NCBI RefSeq assembly: GCF_000520995.1
Contig: NZ_JACA01000025.1
Span: 1 to 64,000 of the forward strand
DNA length: 64,000 bases
Source of the DNA: Aquimarina macrocephali JAMB N27
GTDB lineage: Bacteria; Bacteroidota; Bacteroidia; Flavobacteriales; Flavobacteriaceae
Direction of reading: 5' to 3'
A model generated the notes under the pieces. That model saw only the letters and a list, made by a program, of their open reading frames with translations, was not told the origin of the DNA and did no database searches. Position 1 is the first letter of the stretch. Each line of letters opens with the position of its first letter. This document shows positions 17,051-26,332 of the stretch, piece by piece. The translations under genes and the position numbers were made by a program.

Positions 17051-17923
17051 TTAATTCTGGTTTATTTGCCTGAGTAATTTACAAATAGTATCGTTAATTG
17101 GCGTTGCAATTTTATTTTGTATTGCTATCTTTTCGATCGCTCCATTTTTTGCGTTAACTTCTATGATATTTCCAGTTAACCGATCAGATAACATTGAGCT
17201 TCCTTTTGTTTTTGAGTATGTAGCTATTTTTTCCATCATTTCAGATTCAAAACTATTTTCAATTATTACTCCGTCTGATTTTGCTACTTCAATTCCTTCT
17301 CTTAGAAGATCTTTATACAAATCTATTACTTCTGAATTTTCAAAAACAGAACATGTTCTTCCGGTTAAGCATAGTATTGATCCAAGGGCAGAACTTTCTA
17401 TTAGTTTTTTCCAATTTTCGGTTTTGTAATCCAATACTTCTATTATCTGTGCATCGTTTTTGGCGAAAAGCTGCATAAATCGTGTTGCTAACTCGCTTTG
17501 TTCGACTTTAAGTATCGGTTTTCTAAATTGTAAGTAATAATTATCTTCAATAGGTTGAGTAGGGCAATCAATCATACATTCCAAAATATTTTCCTTTGTA
17601 GTAAAAGGCGTAATGGGTTCTTTTAATTCTATACCGTTTCTTATAACAACTACTTTAGTATTCGCCCCGATTAATTTTTCCAATTTATCATTGGCTGCGT
17701 CAAAATGATATTCTTTTAAGCATATAAGTAACCAATCAAGTTCCTCTGATCTTTCTTTTTCAATCTCAATAGGTATTTCTATTTTTTTATCTTGAAATTG
17801 TATTTTGATTTTAGATTTAGGAGTTCTGGTATAATAGAATACTTCGTTTTCAGGATGTACTACTAATATCCGTGAAATTACAGAACCTATCGCCCCTAAA
17901 CCGAATATTCCAATTTTTCTCAT
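17051..17923 (-). CDS. Ketopantoate reductase-like (ApbA/PanE family) oxidoreductase
   Basis: The 290-residue protein has an N-terminal NADPH Rossmann motif GIFGLGAIGS (residues 5-14) and the two-domain layout of ApbA/PanE, with a C-terminal helical part containing the SALGSILCLTGR segment. The pantoate enzyme reduces 2-dehydropantoate, but family members paired with other genes often act on other 2-keto acids. The operon with a ureohydrolase, not with panB/panC, argues against a plain vitamin B5 role. Cytoplasmic. Confidence 0.72.
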   Translation of the reverse strand: MRKIGIFGLGAIGSVISRILVVHPENEVFYYTRTPKSKIKIQFQDKKIEIPIEIEKERSEELDWLLICLKEYHFDAANDKLEKLIGANTKVVVIRNGIELKEPITPFTTKENILECMIDCPTQPIEDNYYLQFRKPILKVEQSELATRFMQLFAKNDAQIIEVLDYKTENWKKLIESSALGSILCLTGRTCSVFENSEVIDLYKDLLREGIEVAKSDGVIIENSFESEMMEKIATYSKTKGSSMLSDRLTGNIIEVNAKNGAIEKIAIQNKIATPINDTICKLLRQINQN

Positions 17924-18034
17924 GTATTGTTTTTTGTGATGAATAGGTTAAAAAATAGATTTCAAGTCTACTTTTAAAAACATATTAACCCTGGCATTGT
18001 TATGCTTAGTACTTTTGTCGACATCATTAACTAA

Positions 18035-18871
18035 TTACATTTTTTGTGTATTGTAACTTAGAATTTGTTGTTCAATAATTTTAATTACTTTTTTAGACCA
18101 AAGCATTTTGAAATGCCCAGTCCCTTCTATTTCAATAAATTTAGAGTTCTTAAATAATGAACTTACTGATTTAGTTTTTTCTACTGGGATTATTTTATCA
18201 TACTTATCATGAATGAACGTTACATCTTTCATTTCTATATCTTTAATAACAGTACTGACTTTAAATGTTACTGGATCGTACTTTGTTGTCGTTTTTTTTA
18301 TTTTATTAATCAATAATTTAGTTGTCTCAGTTGTTAAACCAAATTGAACAACAGCAAGTCCAATAAATTCTAAAAATCTGCTAGGAGTCGTTAATATAAT
18401 CATTTGGTTTATTTTATATTTTAACGAACTCATAGCTGTAAAGGCAAGTACAGAGCCCATTGAATGCGTAATTATTAAATCGTATTTATCTTTTTCTAAA
18501 AACAACTTTACTAAATCAGACATTTCAAAAAAACTTGTTTTCTTCTTTGTACTGGCTCCATGGCAAGGGCCATCAAAACTTATAACTTTGTATCCATTTT
18601 TTGTTAATTCAGGAATGATTGCTCCAAAATTAGAAGCTCTTCCTCCCCATCCATGTATGAGTAATGCTTTCTTATTTCCGTTTCCCCATGTATAGGTCTT
18701 AATATTAAATTTTTTAAATCGAATTATGGTCTCGATAGCAATTTCTAATATCGATTTTTCAAATGCTCTTATTTTCCTGTTTTTAGGTTTTGAAATAAAA
18801 TTAAATGCTATTTGTGCAGTTAGTCTTGGAGATATCTTTTGTAAGATGTTAAGTGTTTTTTTTAAATTCAT
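18035..18871 (-). CDS. Alpha/beta hydrolase
   Basis: The 278-residue hydrolase has the oxyanion-hole motif LIHGWGGRASNFG (about 71-83), a nucleophile elbow HSMGS (about 136-140) and a late acid/His pair (HDKYD about 224, and GTGHF about 253). There is no signal peptide. The substrate is unknown. A Crp/Fnr gene lies 38 bases upstream in the same direction, so the hydrolase is probably its regulated partner. Confidence 0.78.
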   Translation of the reverse strand: MNLKKTLNILQKISPRLTAQIAFNFISKPKNRKIRAFEKSILEIAIETIIRFKKFNIKTYTWGNGNKKALLIHGWGGRASNFGAIIPELTKNGYKVISFDGPCHGASTKKKTSFFEMSDLVKLFLEKDKYDLIITHSMGSVLAFTAMSSLKYKINQMIILTTPSRFLEFIGLAVVQFGLTTETTKLLINKIKKTTTKYDPVTFKVSTVIKDIEMKDVTFIHDKYDKIIPVEKTKSVSSLFKNSKFIEIEGTGHFKMLWSKKVIKIIEQQILSYNTQKM

Positions 18872-18909
18872 TTGATAGGTTATTGGTAACCTTACAAAAT
18901 TCTATTATT

Positions 18910-19548
18910 TTAGAATTTATTACATGACACATTTGTGTCAATATTAAATTGAATCACTCTTTTTCTAATTCGAGTTAATGTTTGTCGCTTAATGCCTAAA
19001 AAAGAAGAAAGGTGTGTGAGTGAAATACGATTTAAAATGTCTTTATTTTGTGAAATAAAGTTAATATATCTTTGCTCAGCATTCTCAAATAAAAAACTTT
19101 CAATCCTATTTTGTCTTCTATTTAAATGTTTTTCAGCAATCAATCTACCGTATTTTTCGAAATTTTTATATTTGGAATAACATTCCTGTATTAAAGTAAA
19201 TGGAACGTTTACTAATAAACACGATTCTAAAGTTTGAATGTAATACTTAGAGGGAGTTTGACTAATAAAAGCACCATAATCTGTTGCATAATTATTCTCT
19301 TTTATAAAAGCAATTGTTATTTCTTCTCCCTTATCATTGATATGGAAACTTCGTAATAAACCTTTAAAGGCAAAAGCTAAACTTTCTTGAATTTCTCCAG
19401 CTATTAAATATAGTTTTTTAGCCTTTAACTTGGTAACTGTAACTTTACTGCTTATAAAGTGTATTTCATCGGAGTTTAAATCAGGATAAATTTTTCTTAA
19501 AGCGTTTGAATATGCTTGAATTGGTTTAGTTATATTATTTATTTCCAT
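18910..19548 (-). CDS. Crp/Fnr-family transcriptional regulator
   Basis: The protein (212 residues from the chosen start) has a cNMP-binding-like domain (FAFKGLLRSFHINDKGEEI) and a C-terminal HTH (LTHLSSFLGIKRQTLTRIRK). The frame is open to an ATG at 19587, but that adds 13 residues not typical of the family, so I prefer MEINNITK at 19548. It lies immediately upstream of the alpha/beta hydrolase gene, which it probably controls. Effector unknown. Confidence 0.82.
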   Translation of the reverse strand: MEINNITKPIQAYSNALRKIYPDLNSDEIHFISSKVTVTKLKAKKLYLIAGEIQESLAFAFKGLLRSFHINDKGEEITIAFIKENNYATDYGAFISQTPSKYYIQTLESCLLVNVPFTLIQECYSKYKNFEKYGRLIAEKHLNRRQNRIESFLFENAEQRYINFISQNKDILNRISLTHLSSFLGIKRQTLTRIRKRVIQFNIDTNVSCNKF

Positions 19549-19714
19549 TTTTTGCGTATTAAGCACAACAGTTAAATTAAGTACCAAGGTAATTATAATT
19601 TCTAAATAGAGAAGAGGGTATGATTATAAGGATTATAAACAGGGGGAAGCTCAAAAAAACCTCACAATCTTGATTGTTTTTTTTGACATTAGTAGTATAT
19701 AGGAGAGGCAACTA

Positions 19715-21868
19715 TTATTCTTTTTTTTGCTTACCAGTAATTAAAAACTCTAATAAAGCGGTATTAAGACTATCTCCTGTATTACTATTGGTAAATACAA
19801 CATATCCCATATTGAGATCACTATACAGTATCGCTTCGCATCTAAAATCACCATTATTACCTCCATGTCCGAAACTAGGACCAAATGGTGTTTTTTGCAT
19901 ATGGATACTTAATCCAAAATAGTTTTCCCATCCTTCTGGGCTAGGATCTTCTTTATCTTTAGGAATTCTGGTTTGTATTTTGAACATTTCTTTATAGGTT
20001 TCTGGTTTTAGCCCTTTTTTGTTCTGTAATCCTAATAAGAAATTGGTAAATGTTTTAGCCTCTGTATGCATACTCCAGGCCATACCCGGATTTTCTGGTA
20101 ATGAAGCCTGTGATGGCAGATTATCAAAATGACCATTAGATACTACTTTGGCCAGGTATTCATTTTTAGAGAAATAGGTGTTTTCTATATCTAATGGTGT
20201 AAGTACTTCTTCTTTTAGTATAGTATTGATATCCTTAGCTGTTACTTTGGTAACTACTCTTTTTAAGTATTCAAAACCTTCGCCAGAATATTGATATTTG
20301 GTACCCGGTGTAAATTTAATGTCAATCTTTCCATCTTCGTTCATCCAAGCCCAGTTTGGAAATCCTGTTTTGTGAGACATTACATGTCGGGCAGTTATAA
20401 GTTTATAGCGATCATCATGCGCAATGGCTTCAAATGGCAAATATTCATATAATGGTTTATCAAGATCAATAATACCACGTTCTACCAATCGCATTACAGC
20501 AAAACCAAAAACAGGTTTGGTAATCGAAGCTGCTTCAAATAAGGTATTGTGATCTACTTTCTTTTTTGTGAGTGTGTTCTTTACTCCATAAGTTTGATGA
20601 TAGACGACTTTACCATTTTTAATCAATGCAAGGGATACTCCGGGGATTTGATAATGTTCCTGATATGTTTTGATAAACGTATCCACTATAGAAGCTTCTT
20701 TGATCTCAAAATCGTGTAAAACTCCTTTGTTTGGGATTATATCTGGATCAGAAATAGTAGATAATTCAAATGTTGGTGCAGTGATGTTTTTATTTGCCAC
20801 CGCTGTGACCTTGATATTGGCATCTTTTGTATTTATTCTAAAAAGCTCTTCGTCTCTAAATTGACTTTTATCTTGATAAAACAAACTTGATGCTGGTGAA
20901 ATGATATACTCGCCAGAGGGAAGGTTTAAGGTGTAATTTCCCGTTGAATCTACCGAGGTTTGCGTCCAAAGGGCAGGGTTATGAGTAGATGTAAATCGAA
21001 TTCGGTTAGGATAGCCTCCCATAGCGCTATTTTTCCATTTTAATTTTCCACTGATTGTACCCGTTTTTTCTTTTCCTTTCATGAATATCACATCACCAAG
21101 TCTTCCTGGGGCACTACTTTTACCGCCACTATTTCCCCAGGCAATAAAAGAATTAGAGTTTTGATCATCATCAGCATCTTTATCGATAAATACATGATCG
21201 ATTCCAATAGATTTACCTGTAGTTATGGTACTATTCAGTTTTACTTTACATTCATAAATAGTGGTGTTTTTATTTCGTTTGGATTTGATTTCTATAGCAT
21301 CCCAATTTGTATTTTTCTTTGTAGGATCCCAGCTTATAGATTGATTATTGGTGTCTTTATAATTTTCGCTATACTGATATAAATCTACACCAGAACCATC
21401 GGGAGAGTGTTGCTCGTCGATATAGAAATTAAAGGTATCTTGTGTATTCCACTCTGATGCATCGGTAGTATCTACAATATGAGAGTCGTCTGTTATTACA
21501 ACAACAATAAAAAGAGCGTTTTCAGAGAGGTTATATCCCACCTGAAAATAAGCATCAAAATCATTTTTGTCCTTAGGCCCACCACCATATGGTAGTTTAT
21601 TGATAGGATAGCGAGTAAAGTCTTTTGGCCAATCTTGAGGATTCCCATCAATAGTTATAGAAGATACAGGATCTGCATAGGCGATAGCACCATTAGACAC
21701 TTCTATTAAATTTTCTGATTTTGTTTTTATGTCAATCGAATTACTATATGCAGTATCAAAAAACACAAAAAAGAGTAGTACTATATACACTACTCTTTTT
21801 GAAATATTTCGATGTTCGTTTGATTGATGATGAATGGTATTTGTAAGAGAATTAAAGCGCAAACCCAT
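19715..21868 (-). CDS. CBM9-like domain fused to a beta-lactamase-family serine hydrolase
   Basis: The 717-residue secreted protein has a signal/anchor near residues 24-43; a CBM9-like sugar-binding beta sandwich (about 64-263); a carboxypeptidase-regulatory-like beta domain (about 268-370, GTISGKLKWKN, GNYTLNLPSGEY); and a class C beta-lactamase/esterase domain (about 395-710) with S448-I-T-K451, a YSG motif (QYSGEGFEY) and HGGNNGDF near the end. The combination suggests an esterase or peptidase acting near carbohydrate, not antibiotic resistance. It is monocistronic as far as visible. Confidence 0.83.
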   Translation of the reverse strand: MGLRFNSLTNTIHHQSNEHRNISKRVVYIVLLFFVFFDTAYSNSIDIKTKSENLIEVSNGAIAYADPVSSITIDGNPQDWPKDFTRYPINKLPYGGGPKDKNDFDAYFQVGYNLSENALFIVVVITDDSHIVDTTDASEWNTQDTFNFYIDEQHSPDGSGVDLYQYSENYKDTNNQSISWDPTKKNTNWDAIEIKSKRNKNTTIYECKVKLNSTITTGKSIGIDHVFIDKDADDDQNSNSFIAWGNSGGKSSAPGRLGDVIFMKGKEKTGTISGKLKWKNSAMGGYPNRIRFTSTHNPALWTQTSVDSTGNYTLNLPSGEYIISPASSLFYQDKSQFRDEELFRINTKDANIKVTAVANKNITAPTFELSTISDPDIIPNKGVLHDFEIKEASIVDTFIKTYQEHYQIPGVSLALIKNGKVVYHQTYGVKNTLTKKKVDHNTLFEAASITKPVFGFAVMRLVERGIIDLDKPLYEYLPFEAIAHDDRYKLITARHVMSHKTGFPNWAWMNEDGKIDIKFTPGTKYQYSGEGFEYLKRVVTKVTAKDINTILKEEVLTPLDIENTYFSKNEYLAKVVSNGHFDNLPSQASLPENPGMAWSMHTEAKTFTNFLLGLQNKKGLKPETYKEMFKIQTRIPKDKEDPSPEGWENYFGLSIHMQKTPFGPSFGHGGNNGDFRCEAILYSDLNMGYVVFTNSNTGDSLNTALLEFLITGKQKKE

Positions 21869-22043
21869 AGTGATTGATTTAAAATGTGAATAAATAGCTA
21901 TATTCCTTAAAAAAGATGAAGCTAAAGAGCATCATCTTTTCTAAAGATACTATTGTTTAAAGATTGTTACAGTTTTGCAGTTATAAATTGAAATAAAAGT
22001 TAAACAAGTGAGATTTTAAACTTTACTGTTATATAGATTGGTA

Positions 22044-23105
22044 TTAATCACTTAGTTTATGAAATATTGTTTTTGGATGTTGTGAAGATGTGTATCCGGT
22101 AACTTTTTTATTTTTATCCTTTATAAATGTGATCTTATGATTAGCCAGGTTCATAAAAGTATTATTTTGTACATGAAAAATCGGATAATTTCTATCATCT
22201 ACTATCGCATAAAGGGCTTTTTCTCTAGGGTTGATTTTTAATTTTACTTTGGCTCCATCCAGATATTCATAAGTTCCTGTGTATGCTTCCAGAATTGTTC
22301 TGTCACTATAATTTTTATAAGGATCATCTTCTGATAAAATTACCCCTTCTCCTGGTACCCACTTATCATATTCCATATGGTATGCTATTCTTCGTGCTTC
22401 ATTAAACCCTTGAAGTTTTGCTACCAAATGTAAGGCACCATCAATACCGGCAGAAATACCAGCTGTGGTGATTACTTGTCCATTATCAACAAATCGTGCG
22501 TCTTTTATCACTGTTATATTTGGATAATTAGTTTCTAATCCATTCAATGCGTTATGAAAAGTGGTTGCTGATTTACCATCAAGAACTCCGGCTTTTGCTA
22601 ATGCAAATACTCCTGTACATACCGAGAAATGGTATTCGATGTTTTGTTGTGCTTTTATCCATTCAATTACTTGTGGATCATTAAAAGCATTGGAAGAATT
22701 TCCTCCAAAAAAAGCAAGTATATCTGCATTAGGGCTATCGACTATACTATAATCCGGGAGTATTTTCAGGATTCCCTGGGAGATAATAGGTTCTTTGGTT
22801 TTAGAAACCGTAAAAACTTCAAAATTTGCATATGCAAATACTTCCATAGGTCCAGCAAAATCTAATACTTCTATACCAGGTTGTAAATAGAAAGCAATTG
22901 TCATTTTTTTATTAGCTAGTTTTTGAAGCTCCTTTTCTGTAGTAAGTTTCATATTACAATGGTGGCAGATTCCAGGTTTACTAAATTTTAAAGTATCGCA
23001 ACTACTATTGCAAGGAGGACATACATAAATTTCATTAGAAGTTGCTGAAGGTTGTGATATAGCCGATATATTGATCAGTAATAGTAATACTAATAACTTT
23101 TGCAT
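22044..23105 (-). CDS. DJ-1/PfpI-family protein with N-terminal heavy-metal-binding motif
   Basis: The 353-residue protein has a signal peptide (about 1-17), then a Cys-rich segment (C29, C32, C36, C47, C50; GICHHCNMKL) like the small heavy-metal-binding domain of copper proteins. A DJ-1/PfpI domain (about 67-260) follows with the nucleophile in SVCTGVFALA (C163) and TTFHNAL. The last 80 residues form a separate unrecognised beta domain. Relatives include isonitrile hydratase-like and GlxA-like proteins. It is encoded just downstream of a GlxA-type regulator with the same fold, suggesting a functional pair. Confidence 0.75.
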   Translation of the reverse strand: MQKLLVLLLLINISAISQPSATSNEIYVCPPCNSSCDTLKFSKPGICHHCNMKLTTEKELQKLANKKMTIAFYLQPGIEVLDFAGPMEVFAYANFEVFTVSKTKEPIISQGILKILPDYSIVDSPNADILAFFGGNSSNAFNDPQVIEWIKAQQNIEYHFSVCTGVFALAKAGVLDGKSATTFHNALNGLETNYPNITVIKDARFVDNGQVITTAGISAGIDGALHLVAKLQGFNEARRIAYHMEYDKWVPGEGVILSEDDPYKNYSDRTILEAYTGTYEYLDGAKVKLKINPREKALYAIVDDRNYPIFHVQNNTFMNLANHKITFIKDKNKKVTGYTSSQHPKTIFHKLSD

Positions 23106-23194
23106 TGTTTTTGGAGTAATGATTAATTCTTCAAAATTAAATGTCTTTTGTAAATCTTAAAAGGACAAGTGTGCGCAGTATTAGGACAGATATA

Positions 23195-24151
23195 TTATAT
23201 ATAAGTGAAGTTAACAGGCAATACACCTTTATGTTTTTTAAGTAAGGCTCTTAATTGGTTCGTACTTTTTAATCCACATTGGTTGGCAACATAGCTAACT
23301 TTATTACCATCGGACAAAAGATGTATGGCTTTATCTATTCTAAGTTTTTCGAGATAGGCACCAATAGTAATTCCTGTTGTTTTTTTAAAGAGCCGTGTAA
23401 GATTACGACTACTCATATGTACATAATCAGCCATATTTTCTAGTGTGAATGAAGTATGGAGATGTTTTGTCATATAATCTTGGGCATCATGAATCCGAGT
23501 GTCTAGATGATTTCGATATTGTAAGAAAACACTCAGTTGAGGATCAGATTCGCTACGACGAAAATATATAACTACTTCTTTGGCTATGTCTGTAGCAAAC
23601 TTAGGACCATATAATTGCTCGAGAATAAATAAAGAAAGATCAATACCAGAACTGACTCCTGCACTAGAGTACAGACGATTATCTACAACAAATAATCTGT
23701 TGTTAACTAGATCAACTTTACGAAACTTATTAGTAAATTCTTTAAAATATTTCCAATGCGTTGTACATTTATGCCCATCTAATAATCCTGATTCTGCAAG
23801 TAAAAAACTTCCGGTACATACAGAACAGATGTTGACTCCGTTAGAATATTGAATATGTAACCAATCAAAAAAAGCTTTACTTTTTTGTATAAATTCAGAA
23901 TCAGAAAGTAGTTGAAATTCTATCCCTGGGATAAAAATAAAATCACCCTCTGTTAATTCAAATTTCTCAAAATTAGAAAGTTTTGCAAAATACAGCCCAG
24001 CACTGCTTTTTATTTCCTCTTCATTGTTTATGGTAACAAAATGAAGATCGATATCAGCCCCATATTCTTTGGCTTCATAAAAGATATGTGCTGGACCATT
24101 AATGTCTAATAAATGAACTTTGGGTGGTATGACAAAAATGATATTTTTGAT
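23195..24151 (-). CDS. GlxA-type AraC regulator with DJ-1-like sensor domain; no canonical start codon
   Basis: The frame is open from the stop at 23195 back to an in-frame TAA at 24161-24163. It encodes an N-terminal DJ-1/PfpI domain (VHLLDINGPAHIF, then ICSVCTGSFLLAESGLL, then LYSSAGVSSGIDLSLF) and a C-terminal AraC HTH (FTLENMADYVHMSSRNLTRLF). No in-frame ATG, GTG or TTG precedes the domain; where relatives begin with Met-Lys-Asn, the codon is ATC (24151-24149). The first ATG, at 23473, would leave only the HTH. Start by ATC/ATT, a mutated start codon, or a sequence error are the options. About 318 residues. Confidence 0.75.
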   Translation of the reverse strand: MKNIIFVIPPKVHLLDINGPAHIFYEAKEYGADIDLHFVTINNEEEIKSSAGLYFAKLSNFEKFELTEGDFIFIPGIEFQLLSDSEFIQKSKAFFDWLHIQYSNGVNICSVCTGSFLLAESGLLDGHKCTTHWKYFKEFTNKFRKVDLVNNRLFVVDNRLYSSAGVSSGIDLSLFILEQLYGPKFATDIAKEVVIYFRRSESDPQLSVFLQYRNHLDTRIHDAQDYMTKHLHTSFTLENMADYVHMSSRNLTRLFKKTTGITIGAYLEKLRIDKAIHLLSDGNKVSYVANQCGLKSTNQLRALLKKHKGVLPVNFTYI

Positions 24152-24223
24152 AATCTGATTTTAAGCTAAAATACTAATAAATAATATTCTTTAAGGATTA
24201 TTAAATGGGCAAAGAGAAGATTT

Positions 24224-24829
24224 TTATGCTTCGTTTTCTTCAATAATTTTATTTTTTAGCTCGATAATTTCTAAAAGGGTTCGTATCTCTTTTTGAATAC
24301 TATTTCTAACAAACTTAATAAAGATAATAGCGCCAATAACATAGGAAACGTCTATCATTACCATTTTCCATGTGGAAAAGTATAAGCTAAATTCTGGAGT
24401 GATCATATAAAAACCAATAGTGTACAATGCTATGATGGTTATAGTGACTGGCCCATGAATACGTTTTCTGAACTTGTAAAATGCTATTGTATCATTGGTT
24501 GTTTTTAGCACATCATCTATTACATCAATCTTTTTTGATTTTAAGACACTAATACATTCGATTATTATTCTTAGTAATAATCCTCCTATCATTAATGCTA
24601 CTCCAATTCTACTTAGTATTTCTTTTACCGGAGCGATGTAGTAGAAAAAAGCAGATATTACTATTAATGTGATTGATAGTATTATGATGTTTCCGTAGTG
24701 AAAACGAACATTTAAATTTTTCTTAGACGTAATAGAAGATAATGTCTCTTCTAGTATTCCAGAATTGCTCTCGATATCTTTTTTTCCTTTTTGCCACTTA
24801 CGTTGCAATTCGTCAAATTCATTACTCAT
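24224..24829 (-). CDS. Four-helix membrane protein, candidate anti-sigma partner
   Basis: The 201-residue protein has a cytoplasmic N-terminal region of about 43 residues and hydrophobic helices near 46-66, 72-92, 126-143 and 155-172, then a charged C-terminal helix. It overlaps the ECF sigma gene by 8 bases. In flavobacteria such proteins are often encoded next to ECF sigma factors and could hold the sigma factor inactive, but there is no zinc anti-sigma motif. Role inferred from position only. Confidence 0.6.
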   Translation of the reverse strand: MSNEFDELQRKWQKGKKDIESNSGILEETLSSITSKKNLNVRFHYGNIIILSITLIVISAFFYYIAPVKEILSRIGVALMIGGLLLRIIIECISVLKSKKIDVIDDVLKTTNDTIAFYKFRKRIHGPVTITIIALYTIGFYMITPEFSLYFSTWKMVMIDVSYVIGAIIFIKFVRNSIQKEIRTLLEIIELKNKIIEENEA

Positions 24830-25316
24830 GATCTAATATTTTTTTAAGTCGTTTCTTTATTCTGTGAATTTTTACCCTAACATTGGTGGGTTTAATACCT
24901 AAAACATGTGAAATAGTTTCATAGTCCTGCCCTTCTAACACCATCATAATGATTAACCTATCCAGTTCTTCTAATTGGCCTATGGCTATATACAATCCTT
25001 GTTCTTGTTCTGCATCCTGGTTTTGTGACTCATCAACCAGTACATGTTCTATTTTATCAAAGGATAATCTCTTTTTCTTTTTTTCTTTTCTTATGTATTG
25101 CAGGCATGTATTTACCGTGATTCTATACACCCAGGTTTTATGAGTGGATTGCCCTTTAAAGTTTTCGAGAGCATTCCAGATATTAATGAATACTTCTTGC
25201 GAAAGATCATTAGCCATATCTATATCTCCTTTCATAAAACCGAGACACATTTGCTGAACCATAGGGTAACACTGGCGATATACGGTCTCAAAAAGTTGTT
25301 GATTCTTTTTACTCAT
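24822..25316 (-). CDS. ECF-type RNA polymerase sigma factor
   Basis: The 164-residue protein has region 2 (residues about 10-75, LSQEVFINIWNALENFKGQSTHKTWVYRI) and region 4 (about 105-160, LDRLIIMMVLEGQDYETISHVLGIKPTNVRVKIHRIKKRLK). It overlaps the upstream hydrolase gene by 8 bases and the downstream membrane protein gene by 8 bases, so the three are translationally coupled. It recruits RNA polymerase to an unknown regulon. No target promoter could be recognised. Confidence 0.9.
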   Translation of the reverse strand: MSKKNQQLFETVYRQCYPMVQQMCLGFMKGDIDMANDLSQEVFINIWNALENFKGQSTHKTWVYRITVNTCLQYIRKEKKKKRLSFDKIEHVLVDESQNQDAEQEQGLYIAIGQLEELDRLIIMMVLEGQDYETISHVLGIKPTNVRVKIHRIKKRLKKILDHE

Positions 25317-26148
25317 TTGCCAGGAAAGCGTTTACTGTTGTATAAAACCATTCGGGTTGATCAAACATTATAAAGTGTTTACTGTTTGAAGCCATCTTGA
25401 TAGATTTGTTTGCTAAAGTAGTATATTGTTTTTCATAATTAGACTTTGCGACCTCTACAGAAGGAAATGATGCTCCCAGAATTAAAGTTTTTGCAGTCAC
25501 CTTGTTTAAAATTTTTCTTAAATCCAGTTTTAATAAATCGGTATATCCATATACATACGTTTTGCGATCAGCTTCCATGATCCAATTGATCAAAACATCT
25601 ACTTTATCTTTATTATTGGTCATGTTTTGGGCCATCATAGTGGCTGTTTGTTTAAACTGGGTATCTTCTGTTTGTAGCATTTGCTTGTTATATGGACTAT
25701 CGTATTGTATTTGACTTTCTGGTACGCCAGGCATCATTAATTCTCTCATACAAGGGATGGAATCTACAATAACTAACCTGGTAATTGTATCGGGTAGTGC
25801 TGCAGCAAGATCAATAGCTAGATTTCCACCCATACTGTGTCCTATAATTGTTACATTGGTTAGGTTTCTATCTTTGATATATACAATTAACTCTTTTTTA
25901 ATGGTATCATACCATGGCATTGCAATAGGAGGGTTGCCATTAAAACCAGCGTAGGAAATAAGATGAGCTTCACTTTTTGTAGTTAAATGTTCAACGGTAT
26001 TGTTCCATATTGATCCGGGAGTGGTAAAACCTGGTAAAAATAATACAGGATTTCCTTGTCCAACTATTTCAGTTTTGATAGCCGATGTTTGACTAAATCC
26101 TAAGTTTACAATAATTAGTACTAATAAGGTAATTCTAAATGTTTTCAT
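25309..26148 (-). CDS. Secreted alpha/beta hydrolase
   Basis: The 279-residue protein has a signal peptide (about 1-20, ending GFSQ), an oxyanion motif LFLPGFTTPGSIW and a nucleophile elbow GHSMGGN, with a C-terminal HFIMFDQPEWF histidine region. This is the meta-cleavage/haloperoxidase-like hydrolase pattern. It is periplasmic, yet its stop overlaps the start of an ECF sigma gene by 8 bases, an unusual arrangement. The substrate is unknown. Confidence 0.8.
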   Translation of the reverse strand: MKTFRITLLVLIIVNLGFSQTSAIKTEIVGQGNPVLFLPGFTTPGSIWNNTVEHLTTKSEAHLISYAGFNGNPPIAMPWYDTIKKELIVYIKDRNLTNVTIIGHSMGGNLAIDLAAALPDTITRLVIVDSIPCMRELMMPGVPESQIQYDSPYNKQMLQTEDTQFKQTATMMAQNMTNNKDKVDVLINWIMEADRKTYVYGYTDLLKLDLRKILNKVTAKTLILGASFPSVEVAKSNYEKQYTTLANKSIKMASNSKHFIMFDQPEWFYTTVNAFLANE

Positions 26149-26332
26149 GTCTTTATTTTTATTGTATTTCTATTTTGATTTTCCCCTTTGATGCAGAAAG
26201 TTGTGAATTGTTACATGTGGGATAAAAAAAATAAAAAGAAATAAAAAAGACCTGTTAGAACTTAGTCAATAGTTGGTTGATAAGGTACAGTAAATATTAG
26301 AGTTATTGAATAGATCCCTATAAGTAGAGGGA

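Noticed and set aside
18035..19590. Similar short words (CATTTTTTGTGTATT and CATTTTTTGCGTATT) at the end of the hydrolase gene and before the Crp/Fnr gene
   Set aside because: Too short and AT-rich to claim a duplicated site.
23580..23852. Plus-strand ORF of 90 codons
   Set aside because: Shadow of the GlxA-type regulator on the minus strand, which has clear domains across this stretch.
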